Assembly (NCBI GenBank): GCA_027625915.1
Contig: JANTQA010000012.1
Location: 3,503,001-3,567,000, forward strand
Origin: Anaeramoeba flamelloides
Taxonomy: Eukaryota; Metamonada; Anaeramoebidae
Length of the DNA: 64,000 nt
Direction: 5' to 3'
Shown here one piece after another: positions 1 through 11,137 of the stretch; position 1 is the stretch's first letter, and each line of letters opens with the position of its first letter. Made by a program: the position numbers and the translations under genes. The notes under the pieces were generated by a model. It saw nothing but the letters and a program-made list of their open reading frames with translations. It searched no databases and was not told where the DNA came from.

Positions 1-85
1 ATTAAGGGACTAATCTCTATTAAATTTTTTTACCTAAATTTAATAGAGATTTTGAAAATTTTTTGCCAATTACTTCGATTTGAAA
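1..85. repeat. Palindromic dispersed repeat, copy 1
   Basis: The stretch contains an inverted pair (AATCTCTATTAA and TTAATAGAGATT) around a T-rich centre, followed by a CCAATTACTT block. The same arrangement occurs in reverse orientation near 52884-52962 and 57483-57563, so it is a dispersed repeat of at least three copies. It touches the left edge of the window and may be part of a larger element. No coding potential is seen. Confidence 0.6.
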
Positions 86-830
86 AACCTGTTTATTATC
101 AATATTAAATCTATTTCTAGATAAGGAATCCGTATTTAGAAATTGGTCAAAAAAAAAAAAAATAATAGAGACTAGTACTTAAGCTTTCCAAAAAAAGAGG
201 TTTAAAATCCTTTAAAATTTCAAATTTTTTAATTCCATAAATCAGTTTAAATTATTAATTTACCATAGAGAATTGGAGACTTTGATTATTTATTTTAATT
301 CTTTTGTAGGTGTGATTTTTTTGGGAAAGCTGAATGAAAATTTTGATCTTTATATTGTACAATTAACAGTATGTGATAACTTGGGGGGGGGGGGGGGGGG
401 GGGGGTTGTTTTTTTTTTTGATTACTTTCTTGAAATTGTATTTTGAAACTTTTTTTCATTCCTCATATTTAGATAATGAATGGGTGAAAATTTTCACTTC
501 ATTCAATTATCTTTTTTTTTTTTCAAATAATGAAATTCTCAAGAAAGAGATTGGAATTTATCATCTCTATTTATTTATGATTTCTATTTGTTTAGAACCT
601 TTTTTATACCATATTTTGTGTCCATTTTAATTGGGAAAACTTCGAATCTAAATAAAACCAATAATTTAGGAATTGAAAAAACAAGAATCAGATAAAATTG
701 TATCCTCTTAAAATTTCAAATACCAGTATTGTAAACGAAATTTTAATGAATTTCGTTTGAAAACAAAGGACACCAAAACACTAAAGAAGATGAATTGAAA
801 ATTTATGCAAATTAAAAATATAAATTCAAT
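86..830. other. Non-coding stretch with a G23 homopolymer
   Basis: This stretch lies beside the truncated end of the phosphatase gene. No conserved reading frame is visible. It holds an uninterrupted run of 23 G at 383-405, striking in DNA that is otherwise about three quarters A+T, and a small palindrome near 735-760 (CGAAATTTTAATGAATTTCG). If the phosphatase gene continues beyond the left edge, this stretch lies inside one of its introns. Confidence 0.6.
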
Positions 831-1292
831 TAACTGTTGAGAGAAAAATGTTGGACACAGAAAAATGGTTGGAACCATTTTTATTTGGGAACATTGGTAA
901 AATTGAAAATCAAATCCTATTGATAACTAGGTGACTTTTATATAAATCCAGGTTTAAAGGTGTTAAAAGTTCATTAATCTGGGGTATTTGGAGAATACCT
1001 ATTTGAAAGGTTGATAACTAAATGAGGTTATGCTATTTTAACAAAAATCCAAGTTTTGGTAAAGTTTAATATTAAATCTGAAAATGGTAATATTTAAACT
1101 TGCTTTAGACGATAAGAGATAAGGTTTTGAAAAAGTAGAATTACATTAATCGTTATTCTAATAAGTAGATTATTGTTATTTTCTTTAGTTATTTCACAAA
1201 CGATTGAAATTAAAAATCATTTTCAGTAATGTTCCCAATTAAAATTGTTGTCCAACCATTTTTCTGTGTCCAACATTTTTCTCTCTACAGTA
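831..1292. mobile_element. TA-flanked MITE with ~40 bp terminal inverted repeats
   Basis: The left end at 831 and the reverse complement of the right end at 1292 share about 40 bp of near-identical sequence, including TGTTGGACACAG and AAAAATGGTTGGA. Both ends carry an ACTGT motif next to TA, as expected for Tc1/mariner-type target duplication. The interior of about 380 bp has no transposase-like frame, so this is a non-autonomous element. It lies just downstream of the last recognised phosphatase exon, either in the next intron or at a breakpoint. Confidence 0.75.
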
Positions 1293-1476
1293 AAGGTATT
1301 CAAAACAGTTTTGTTTGGTTTTGAAAAAATGAGTCAAATTGATTTGTTCGATTAAAAAAAACACTCATTTTGTTTTTTTCTTTGTTGCGAAACTTAATCA
1401 CACATACACAATTAGAAAAAATAAAAAAAAACAAAAATAAAAAATAAAAAAGAAAAAAGAAAAAAGATAATCTTAC

Positions 1477-2309
1477 AGCACACAAAGGCAAGTAGTCAAA
1501 AACTACCATGAACTGTCTCCATACATATGGCGAATCGTACGCTTCTAAACATTTCATATAAAATGAATTTTGTTGTTTTTCCTTTTTTGTTTTGTGAAAA
1601 AAATTAAAAGATTTAGTTCAAAAACAAACCTGAAAAAGAAAGGAAAGATCAAAATAAAAAATTGAAATATTACTTTTGAAACATCTCTACTTTCGTGGTT
1701 CCTATTCAAGAAAATATTGGAATTGAAATAATTGCAAAAGTTTTTTGAAAAAAACAATGAATCAAAAAATAAGAAGTCATGTTATTTTTTTGAAAAAATG
1801 CTATCGTTACCCTCTTAAAAGAAAAATTCGATCTTTGTGTCTACATTGTTTATTAAAGAGAAAAAAAAATAAAGTAGTTTGATTTGAAGATTAATGTTAT
1901 AAAGGTTCAAGAGTTGGATGAGGTCTTACCTTAATTTTAATAGAAAAAGATACAAAATTAAATGAACACTCCAACCACCACGATCGACATAATCACCCAT
2001 AAATAAATATTTCTCTTTCGGGAAGCTTGATAATATTTCAAGCACATCAAAAAATTGACTTTTGGTTATTACAATTTAAAAGGATAATGGTTTGTTACAA
2101 GAAATAAATGTGTTTGTTTTGTTCAAAAAAAAGAGAGAACTTTTTTACCCATGTGTATCACCAACAACATTTATTTTTGAGTCTAAGTAAAGAATAGTAT
2201 TTTCCTGAAATAAAATTTCCTGTACTCGTTCAAGGATCTCAATCACTTTATTTTCTTTTGGTAATTTATTTTTCTTAGCAAGGTTAGATAAAAGTTTGTT
2301 GTAATCCAT
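1477..2309 (-). CDS. PPP-family serine/threonine phosphatase, N-terminal 151 residues (5 exons, partial)
   Basis: Five minus-strand exons join in frame with GT-AG introns: 2309-2149, 2058-1930, 1840-1811, 1701-1674 and 1581-1477. The start is the ATG at 2309. The joined protein carries the three N-terminal metal-site motifs of PPP phosphatases in the right order: GDTHGQ split over introns 1/2, GDYVDRG in exon 2, and LLRGNHE split between exons 3 and 4. FDYLPL follows in exon 5. The family hydrolyses phospho-Ser/Thr with a binuclear metal centre. Exons 3 and 4 are only 30 and 28 nt. The C-terminal half, including the HGG motif, is not found down to position 1; it may lie beyond the left edge after a long intron, or be lost. 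Junction 4/5 was chosen to keep the frame and is the least certain. The closest subfamily is uncertain; the NHESR context is PP2A-like. Confidence 0.85.
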
Positions 2310-3335
2310 TATGACGAAAAACAAAAGATAAAAAAATAAAAAAAAAGCGACGAAATTTAAAAATCTTTTGAAAAATTTCGTATGTTAACAACCTCTGTTT
2401 TCGGTTTGTTCTTATGGTAGATTCTCTGTTTAACCTCGTTTTGTGATAATTGTTTTTTTTTGAGAAACCAAGTACTGAAAATGTTCAATTCAAGCTTTTT
2501 GGATTTTATCAAAAATGATTTGAGTGTAAAAGGGAATCAGTAATTTAACACTGGATACTTTTCAGCTTTTTTCACTTTCTTTGTTGAAATTAGATCTTTG
2601 GAAAGAAATATTGAAGGGATTTATGAAAAAGAAAAAAACGAAATGTTGATGGTTCAAAAGACTCTATAACATTCAAAAAAATTTTAGCTCTCATTTCTTA
2701 GTTTAATTGGTATCATGAAGTTAAAAATTTTGAAGAAAGCCAATTAAGGACTACTTTTTTGGTGAAAACAGTAAAATAATGGATAAAATCACCCTTGAAT
2801 AAGTTATGTAATTCAAGTAATATTTGTCCAATGAGAATTTCTTTCTGAAAAAATGTGAAATTTTCACAATTTTAACAATTTTCCCAATTTTTACCTTGTT
2901 AGATCATGCCCAAATTTTGATTTTAATATTTTAGAATTTCCATTTCAACTTTCAGAACTTACATTACTTTCAAGAGCTGTTCTACATCTTTTTTGGGTAT
3001 TTTCAAGTGCTTTTCAAATTTTGGAACATTTCAAACTTGTAAAAGAAAATCCGAAAAGCCATTTTTTACAATTATTTTTTTTGTTATTTTCAATTTTACT
3101 TTTAATTGAAAAAAAAAAGAAAAATAGTCTGAGTGAAAAGGTCACAATGACAAAAAATGTTTTTTTTTTTTTTTTTGTCCATTTTCTTCAGTGTGAAAAT
3201 TCTTTTTGAGAAGCGAAAGTAAAATAACACAATTGCTCAACCCCCTCAAGGGTGGGAACGTAGTCCTTAACATCCGGATTTTTTAGAACAAATTTCTTCA
3301 AGTTTTGCCCTATTTAAATATCAAAGACAATTATT
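2310..3335. other. Intergenic, no gene seen
   Basis: AT-rich spacer upstream of the phosphatase start and so probably holding its promoter; no specific promoter motif could be defended. Homopolymers of A and T dominate. A less AT-rich patch at about 3235-3285 has no recognisable frame. Confidence 0.5.
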
Positions 3336-3535
3336 TATAGTCAGTTCCACTTTTAAAACACAAACTTTGAACCAAATTTTACGATATTGAAAATCTCAAA
3401 TTGAGGCACTTTTTTTAAATTTTTTTTTTTACATATTATTTTATTAAAATTTGTATTTTGTTCATTAATTTGAACTTTTTTTTGTACCTTAAATTTGGTT
3501 CAAATTTTGATTTTTAAAAGTGGAACTGGCTGTAA
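3336..3535. mobile_element. 200 bp MITE, TIR containing CAGTTCCAC
   Basis: The left end TAGTCAGTTCCACTTTTAAA and the right end, read in reverse complement, form inverted repeats of about 40 bp that include CAGTTCCACTTTTAAAA and GAACCAAATTT. TA flanks both ends. The 120 bp interior is T-rich and non-coding. Size, TA flank and a CAG-type terminus are typical of Tc1/mariner MITEs. Confidence 0.75.
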
Positions 3536-4311
3536 TAGCACTAATTTTTTTTTTGAATTTTAATAATTAATAAAGACAATTATCAAAAATGAACCTATTC
3601 ACAAGTATTTTTCTAAGTTAATAAGAATTCAAATAATGACCCAAGCATTTCAAAAAGTATGGAATCTATTTTCTATTCTCTTAATTCCATTTTCATCAAG
3701 ATCCTTCAAGTTGATAGACTTTAAAAAATTAAATTCTTGGAATTGTATTCTGAAAATGTGACAAAAATGAGTAAAAAGTAGATTTTTGGAAAATTCATAT
3801 CTTATAAATTTACCCATTCAGATGTAACCCTTAATATTTAATTGAGATTATTTTCTGAAAACTTATCAAAAATACAATTCTTTTCCAATATAAATGAAGT
3901 GCGAAAATGAAACTTATTTCTGGTTTTTGAATTTTAAATTGTAAATCTTAATAGAATCATTATTTTTTAAAAACATAGAATTAAATATTAAGATTGAGGC
4001 TTATGCACCAAAATAAAATTGATATAAAATCAAAATTATTAAACCTTGTCATCCTTATTATTAAAATAGCATTTAATATTATCGAGATTAAAAATAGTGA
4101 TATATCTTCATTTTTCAATTAAGATTTCATTTTAAAATAAAGTATTGGGTTTTAACATCAATATTCTAAAAGTTATCTTGATGAAATTGAAATTAAGTGG
4201 ACCAAAGTAAGATCCTATACTTCTTATAAGGTTTTAACTATTATTCGACTATTTATCCATTCAAAAAAATTAAGGTGATTGTGATCAGTTTTATTACAAT
4301 CAATTATTAAA
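3536..4311. other. Intergenic, no gene seen
   Basis: Non-coding AT-rich spacer between a MITE and the orphan coding-like fragment. I see no conserved frame, RNA gene or repeat boundary here. Confidence 0.5.
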
Positions 4312-4410
4312 TGTTTTAAGGGTCCAGTCATTACTCTGGATTTGCTCCATACTCACGAAGTGACCCGAGACAAAAAAGTGTATTATGAAATTGCCCTTCT
4401 TTTGATTGAT
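4312..4410 (+). pseudogene. Orphan coding-like fragment, unrecognised
   Basis: About 30 codons after a TTTTAAG splice-acceptor-like site read as protein of normal complexity (GPVITLDLLHTHEVTRDKKV, then YYEIALLLID). The base composition is more balanced than the flanks, and the frame then runs into lysine-rich low complexity. No clear donor or companion exon was found. It could be a lone exon, a gene remnant or chance. I do not recognise the family. Confidence 0.35.
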
Positions 4411-5807
4411 AAAATTCAAATATCAAAAAAAAAAATTGAGAGATCATCTTTTTACAAAAAATCCAAAAAAAAAGTTCCAAGTCATCTTAACCCAAAAAAA
4501 TTCAATTATAAAAAAAGGAAATCTCAACTTCAAAAACCAAATTTTGGAAAAAAACAATTAATCTTTTTTTTTTTTTTCAATTTCCAAAGGATTCAATTTC
4601 TTCAATTTATCTAATTGTTTTCTAAAAGTATAAAATCAATTTAATTTGATTTAATCTAATTGTGGATAGATTGTAACTCTCGTTATTTTACCAGGTAGAT
4701 GATTTTCTCAATTCCTTACGATAAAAAAATAACTCATTTGAAAAAGGATTAAAATGAAAAAAAAAAAATCTTCGAGATCTTAAAAAGTGCAAAAGGTGAT
4801 AATTTAAAACAAAAAGTTGTTTTCAGAATGATGAATCACAACCTTTCTAATTGGAAATAGAGTGTCACTCTTTGGCACTTTTTTCTAAAAATTTCCTCAT
4901 CTTTGGTTATTGATTTTTAGAGATCGATCAATCAAATATCATGTCGGTTATATTTGATTGGTATTCGGTACTCATAAAAATTTCAAAATCTTTTTAATCC
5001 ATTTCAGAAAATTATTCTTCCCCATAATGACTTGACCCTTAAATGAAAAACTTAAACCATTTATAGATAAAACTTAATAATAAATATTATTTCTGGGTGG
5101 AAAGGACAAGAATATTTAAAAATTATAATTATAATAAGAATATCAACAAACATTTGTCTCTTCAAGTGTCATTAAGTACTCTAGAGTGCGTTAGAGTGCC
5201 TATTTTTTTTCAATTTTTGAAATGAATAGTAAATTTTATAAATTTTTCTTTCATTTCAAAATGTGAAAAAAAACCTAATGGTGCAAGATATATTTTTAAT
5301 TTGATCATAAAAATAATATACTTATTATTTTAATTATTTTTTTTTCTCTTCTTTTTCTTTTGATACCTTTTCCCTAAATACTCATTTCTTTGAATGAATA
5401 AATCTAAGATAAAAAAAAATTATTTTTTTTCTTATATTTTCACAAATACTAGATTTTCTTCAATTTGAAAGAAATCATTTAATTCTTTCTAATAATAATT
5501 CAATTGATTTAATCTAATTTTATGTTGATTTTAAGGCCCAAAAAAATATTAAAAGTAATTATTTTGTTACAATCTTTCAGTCAAAATAGTTCATTTGAAA
5601 AATTCAAAAATAAGAATAAAATCTTTAGTATCTCAAAAATCACCAAAAAGTGAGACTTTATAACCAATATATAGTTTTATTGAAAATTATAATCCGTATT
5701 GATTTAAATTGAAATTTATTTCTAGTTCTTATATGTTTATTCTTTTAGATAATTTTCTTATTTTTATATTTGTATTTATTTTAAAATTTAATAATATTAT
5801 AAAGAAG

Positions 5808-5839
<32 letters not shown>

Positions 5840-6221
5840 GATTATTATTATTGAGAAAAAAGATAAATTTAAGTTAATTATATCAAATAAAAAAAAACAG
5901 AAGAAGAATTATAATGAAAATATCAATAAAAAATTATAATAACATTTTCATAATTAACTTAGAAATCATCAACTGTCTTTATGTTTTTTTTTATTTATAA
6001 TTTTTGAAATAATTGGAAAATTTTATAAAATTTCTTTCAGTTTGAAAAATCAAAAAAAAACATAGACACTTTTCCTTAGGTTTTTCAGGATTTAAAAGAA
6101 TTGAATAAATTCCTTGATTTTACTTTTTTATTATTTCGTTTATGAAAAACAACATTTAGGTTTTTTTGATTTAAGTAAAATAAAAAAAAGATTTTTTTTT
6201 CTATATTTTCTTTTCATTTCT
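4411..6221. repeat. Spacer holding composite palindromic repeats (R1)
   Basis: At 5165-5205 four 10-bp units run in tandem (…AGTGTCATTA, AGTACTCTAG, AGTGCGTTAG, AGTGCCTATT). A palindromic module follows at about 5203-5278 (TTTTTGAAATGAATAGTAAA and its inverse, ending in AAACCTAA). A related module is at about 5978-6062, and a fragment of the second module type at about 6075-6125. These match blocks near 13.3-13.7, 18.3-18.6, 36.7-37.7 and 53 kb. No gene is seen. Confidence 0.55.
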
Positions 6222-6671
6222 TACAGTCTTTCCAAGTCTACCATAAAATTTTAAATAAAACACTATTGAGTTTTATATTCTTATTTTCTATTTTCAAAAA
6301 ATTCGGAAATAAGAGTTATTATTCCAAAAAAATTTCAATAAATGAGTTATTATTCACAATTAATGAAACATCAAAAAAAAAATTTATAAAGACTCCTGAA
6401 ACACTAAAAAATATTGTTCAAAAAAGGCGAAATTTTTAAAGATCAGTAAATATTGATATTTTTTTGAGCTTTTTTGGACTGATAATTTTTAAGTTTCATG
6501 GGATCTTGAATATTTTTTTTTCGATTTTCTTAAATTTGAATAATAACTCATTTATTGAAATTTTTTTTGAAGAATAACTCTTATTTCCGAATTTTTTGAA
6601 AAAGGAAAATAAGAATAGTAAACTCAATTTTGTTTTATTTAAAATTTTATGGTAGCCTTCGAAAGGTTGTA
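6222..6671. mobile_element. Foldback/MITE element with ~120 bp arms, family 1
   Basis: The two ends form a long inverted repeat. TTACAGTCTTTCC leads the left end and TTACAACCTTTCG the right end in reverse complement, followed in both by CTACCATAAAATTTTAAA and, further in, AATTCGGAAATAAGAGTTAT and AATGAGTTATTATTC. TA sits at both termini. The centre of about 200 bp is non-coding. The outermost motif resembles the ends of the larger foldback element near 34865-35715, suggesting one superfamily. Confidence 0.7.
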
Positions 6672-7387
6672 AATTAAAAAAAATCTACAACTTCCAACAA
6701 GCCACCGTGTATTCACAGGAGGGGTGTTAAACCTGATTGAAAAATTAAATCTATTGTTTAATATTGATAACAATCCAGATATAAAATTAAAGCCCCAGAT
6801 CATTATTAATAAGCTATATTAGTATATTTTTTTTGTAATTAGAATAATTTCAAATCAAATCCGTTTTATAAAAAAATAATTTATTCAAGAACTCCTTTAT
6901 AAAAACATATATAACATTAATATAAAGTTAATAAAAAGTAATATATCTCAAGAATACTATTTATTTTATTTGAAACCCTTGAGTATTTCAAAATATTTTT
7001 GAAACAAATGTAAAATTTGATAGAGGTTTTTTAGGAATTTGGAAAATAATTATATTTATTCTTATTTTTGAATGTTGTTATTTTGAAAGAATGCCTTTAA
7101 TTAATTATCATTCTAATAATTGTATAGTTATGTTTTTCAGAGATTGATTCTGAAAAAACAATTGAAATTATTATTCAAGGAAAAAAAACAATTCTCTATA
7201 TATAAAATATCAATATTGATGTCTGGGATTATTCGAAAGATCTGGATTATTTTAAATTCATAAAATCACATTTTAATTTGATTATAACCGAAATCAAATA
7301 TTCCTAATAAACCAATTAAAAATTTATAATTTCAAAAAAAAAATTTCAAATTCAAGTTTCTACAGTTGATTCAATAATTTTAAATGA
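6672..7387. other. Intergenic, no gene seen
   Basis: AT-rich spacer between two inverted-repeat elements. No conserved frame or RNA gene was recognised. Confidence 0.5.
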
Positions 7388-7870
7388 CAACAGCGGTGTA
7401 AATAAATCATATAATTATCAAACAGATTACTCAAATTACAACTCGTGTTAAAAATAGTGATTAGATGTAGAAATAAAAGAAACAAATAAATGGGATGACA
7501 ACAGTATATAAATAAGAAATAGGGTTCTTTAAATAAATTTTAAAAAAGGAATTATGAAGATATGAAAAGATTAAAATCTAATTTTTTGTCAAAAAAAAGA
7601 GCAAAATTTCATTTTTTGAATTTTTATAAAAAAATTTTGTAATCTCAGAATATTTTGTAAATATGATGAAATTTTTAAAACAAAAGCATTTAATATAATT
7701 GAGCCCTTTTGATTAATCAAAGATCTAACCTCTAAAGTCAATTTGAATTGATACCAAGAATATCTAACTGCCTTCTGGTCTTCAAATACCCAAGTCTGAA
7801 AAAAAAAACACAAGTTAAATTTTAGTAATGGGTTAAAGGTTGCCAACACCGGTTATTTACCCCCCTGTAA
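7388..7870. mobile_element. MITE of the CAGTGGT/TTTAACCCATTAC family, copy 1
   Basis: The right end in reverse complement (TACAGGGGGGTAAATAACC, then TTTAACCCATTACTAAAATT) matches the left end of the copy at 14986-15465. The left end (CAGCGGTGTAAATAAATCAT … ACAACTCGTG) is a diverged version of the same terminal repeat. The interior matches the other copy in the opposite orientation. The 86-residue frame over 7589-7849 lies entirely within the element and is not a host gene. Confidence 0.75.
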
Positions 7871-8640
7871 TGAATTTTTTCAAACTTTATGATTTTTAGT
7901 TATAAACAAAAGTTTTGTACTTTTCGTATAAAGACCATAAGATTTCTTTCTTTATAAAAGAAAATATTTTTTTTTAAAATAATTTTGAAATAGGTTGAAT
8001 TTTGAACTATTCAAGAAAGAGAAAAATGGATCAGACTTTTAAAAACAATAATTCATTTCTGAAAATAGTATTAAAAGTAATCTCTGTTTTGTAATTATCA
8101 GATTTTAACTTTATTTTTCAATTTCAAGATTGGTAAAAATTTTTTTAATTTGTGAGTAATTTTTCTTGAAGGTTTGAACTTCATTTTTCAATTTCAAGAT
8201 AATTATTTTTTTTTTTTTGCATTTGCTATTAAATTTACTTGAAGATTTTTTTAAGTTTACGAGTTCGTTACCATGAATCAAATTTCATTCTCAAGTACAC
8301 ACAGAATAATTCAAATTAATTCTCAAACAGTTATCGTGAACGTCATAATTTTACAGATATGGATTGATCAAAAAATGTCCTTTTTACTCATTTTTGAAAC
8401 TCTTTTTAGCAAAAATAAGAATTTGATTTTTAAGACATTCTACTTGAAGGATCTTAATTTAATTGAAATGACAGAAAATAGAAGTTAGATATTATACTTC
8501 TTAAAGTGTTATTATCTATATTTGTATTCTTAATATCTCTTAAAAATTCTTGTGATTTTGATCCGTTTAACTGATGTCAAAAGTTAAATTTTTTTTTTTT
8601 TTTTTTTTTTATTTTTTATTTTTGAAGAGAGAAAATTGCT
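7871..8640. other. Intergenic, no gene seen
   Basis: AT-rich spacer between the MITE and the 3' end of the LINE remnant. It ends in a T-rich homopolymer near 8589-8610, which may correspond to sequence just beyond the LINE 3' end. Confidence 0.5.
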
Positions 8641-10480
8641 TTTCTCCTGTGTGCCCTAATTTCTAAACTTTTTTTAGAAATTTTGTTAAAGAATCACAAA
8701 TTTTATTATCACTTACTAATGATAATATATATGATGAATTTTTTTATTAATAATATCTCTGATATTATTAATTTTTTTATTTTTTTCAAAAATTTCATAT
8801 ATCCAGATTTTTCGATTTATTTTATAGGCCGGACAGTCCCATAAAAAATGATCGAAATCTTCAATGATATCAATATTTAACTTTTCTTTACATAAATCAC
8901 AATTTTTATTTTTATTTTTACTTGTTACATAAGAGTACCTATTTAAACAATTAGTAAAATTTCGAAATTTTAGAATTGTTTTTGAAGCTTTCCAGTTTAA
9001 ATATTTTTGTTGTTTGAAATTGTAATTTTGTTGTTTTATAATTTTTAGATATTGTTGAACTTTCCAACTAGGTGAATTTTCCAATTCGGTTAATTGAAAA
9101 ACTTTTAATTCTAAATCTAATAATTTTAATCCCTTAGTGTGCCAATTAATATTTTCATTTTCCAATTTTCGAAAATTTAGTATTGTTTTTTAATTTTTTT
9201 AAATTTAAGAAATCTAATTTTTCTATCAATTTATATTTTCTTCAGTATATTTTTAATCTAGCGAGATCAATTTTTGCTTCAGTTTTATAAATTAATCGAG
9301 GTGAATGGATATTAATTTGTAAGAAATTTGTGACTGTTTTATTGATAAATCTATCAATTCTTTCAAAATCATTTTGTTTCAAGTCAAATATTTCAAGACC
9401 ATAATAAAGTTGACTTAAAATGAGAGCTTTGAAAGAAGTTATTTTGACTCCATTGTTGAGTTTATTCTGTTGAAACAATCGATTAAGTGTTTCCAAGGAC
9501 TTTTCTACTTTTTTGAAATTATATTCAAGATGTGTGTTTTTTTCTAACCAAATCCCAAGATAAAAAATATCTTTTAATTCTTTTTTATATTTGGTTTTTT
9601 TATTATGTGGGTTCATTCCAAATCTTTTTATTATTTCAAAAATCCTTTCTAAATTAATTTTTAGAGAGATTAATGGCCCTTTCATAATAATAATAAGATC
9701 ATCTACATACATTTGAACATGAACAGCTAAAGTTTTTAACTTTTCTAGTAGGAAATGAGATATAAATGCGAAGAGAATTGGTGATAAGGGATCTCCTTGA
9801 TAAACTCCAATTCCTTCTTTTTTGTAATATCTCAAGAGCCAATTTTTAATTGTTTCATTTTTGATAAATTTTTTAATAGATTGATATATTAACGAGTGTT
9901 GTATAGAGTCAAAAACATTTTTGTATGTCTATAGTAACTACAAAGTATTCTGTATTTTTATTTTTATTTTTTATTTTTTTTAAATTTTCTTAATAAATTT
10001 AAAACAGCAATTCTTGTTCCAAAATATTTTTTAAATCCAAATTGTTTTTTTGAAATCAAGTCCCATGAGTCTTGAATTCCAATGTATATTAATTTTAAAA
10101 AAAATCTTGGAAGAGATTGATTTATAGAGATAGGTCGATAATTTAATGGTTCGCCTTCATCCCCCCGATTTATGAATAAATAATAAATTTCTTTTTTTAA
10201 TAAAATTTATACTTTTTTCAGTTTCGTCTGTTATCCAATTTAAAAAAAATATTTTGAACTGTTTTAATAAAATAATTATAATTTAATAAATATTGAATTG
10301 GTTGGTTTTTTATAAACTTATAATGATTTATTCTGTCAAATTCTTTAACTGATTTATTTTTTTGAAATTTGATTATTTCTTTAATTTTATCTTGATCAAA
10401 AATTTCCTTTATGTCAATTTTTATTTTTTTGTAAAATAAGCATCCTACTTTTAATCCATAATACCAATTTTTTCTCCAAC
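8640..10480 (-). pseudogene. Degenerate LINE (non-LTR retrotransposon): reverse transcriptase and C-terminal zinc motif
   Basis: Read on the minus strand from about 10480, the frame gives reverse transcriptase block NYRPISINQ near 10150, then QFGFKKYFGTRIAVLNLL, DIQKCFDSIQHSL (only across a frameshift near 9920), GVYQGDPLSPILFAF near 9790 and the catalytic box YVDDL at about 9698-9709. The downstream frame at 9165-8716 ends in a zinc-type motif, CDLC then DHFLWDCPAY, found at the C terminus of many non-LTR elements. At least two frameshifts, internal stops and the missing endonuclease and 5' end show the copy is dead. Fragments of the same family lie near 13.8, 16.4, 19.0, 61.9 and 63.5 kb. 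Confidence 0.85.
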
Positions 10481-11137
10481 AGTTCGAATTAAAAAATAAA
10501 AAATTGGAGAATAAATTACAAAATTGACAAAAATTCTTTTGGGTTTACGAAAAGGATCAGAGCAAGCTTTATTTTTACAGAATTAACAAAATTTTCAGAA
10601 TTTGTTACAATTTCCATACCTTCTTGGGTGAGTGTTGAGCAAGCTTTTAAAGCCAAGAGGTTTGATCTGTTTTAACAATTCAAAGATTACCTTCTTCATT
10701 GACTGATAAAATTCTTTGGTGATAACACAATATTGGAATAAAACAGTATTTGTTTTCCTGACTTTTAAAAATTATTTTATGTTCAGTTGTATGGGAAAAT
10801 TACCCTGTTAAGCAAAAAAGAGAGCTTTTCGTATGTAAAGGTTGCCCTATTTTTTGTAGATCTAAAGACTCAGTACTCAAAATCAAATTTCTCAATTTTT
10901 TCTTCTCATTTTTGAACTTTTTTTTTTTTATTTGTAAAAAAAAATTTTTCATTCATTTGTTTGTCAGATTTTCAAACAATTTACTGTATCTGTAAGGTTA
11001 TCTTGTATGTTTGTGAATACCAAAATTGATGAAAAATATAAATTTTTTCATTTTTTTTTAAACTTTTATATTTTTTCCACTTAAAAATCTAATTTTTTCT
11101 AAAAATGACTTGAGTTTTAAAGTAAAAAATTTCACAG
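10481..11137. other. Spacer upstream of the ankyrin/BTB gene
   Basis: No protein-like frame is seen. Because the first recognised ankyrin exon starts at a splice acceptor (TTTCACAG at 11130-11137), this stretch should hold a short first exon and the promoter. I could not identify the start codon with confidence. Confidence 0.4.

Noticed and set aside
373-630. 85-residue plus-strand frame
   Set aside because: Poly-Gly/Phe product of the G23 and T runs starting from a non-ATG codon; no protein character.
5709-5939. 76-residue Ile/Lys-rich frame
   Set aside because: Low-complexity ATT/AAA sequence with no recognisable domain or splice context.
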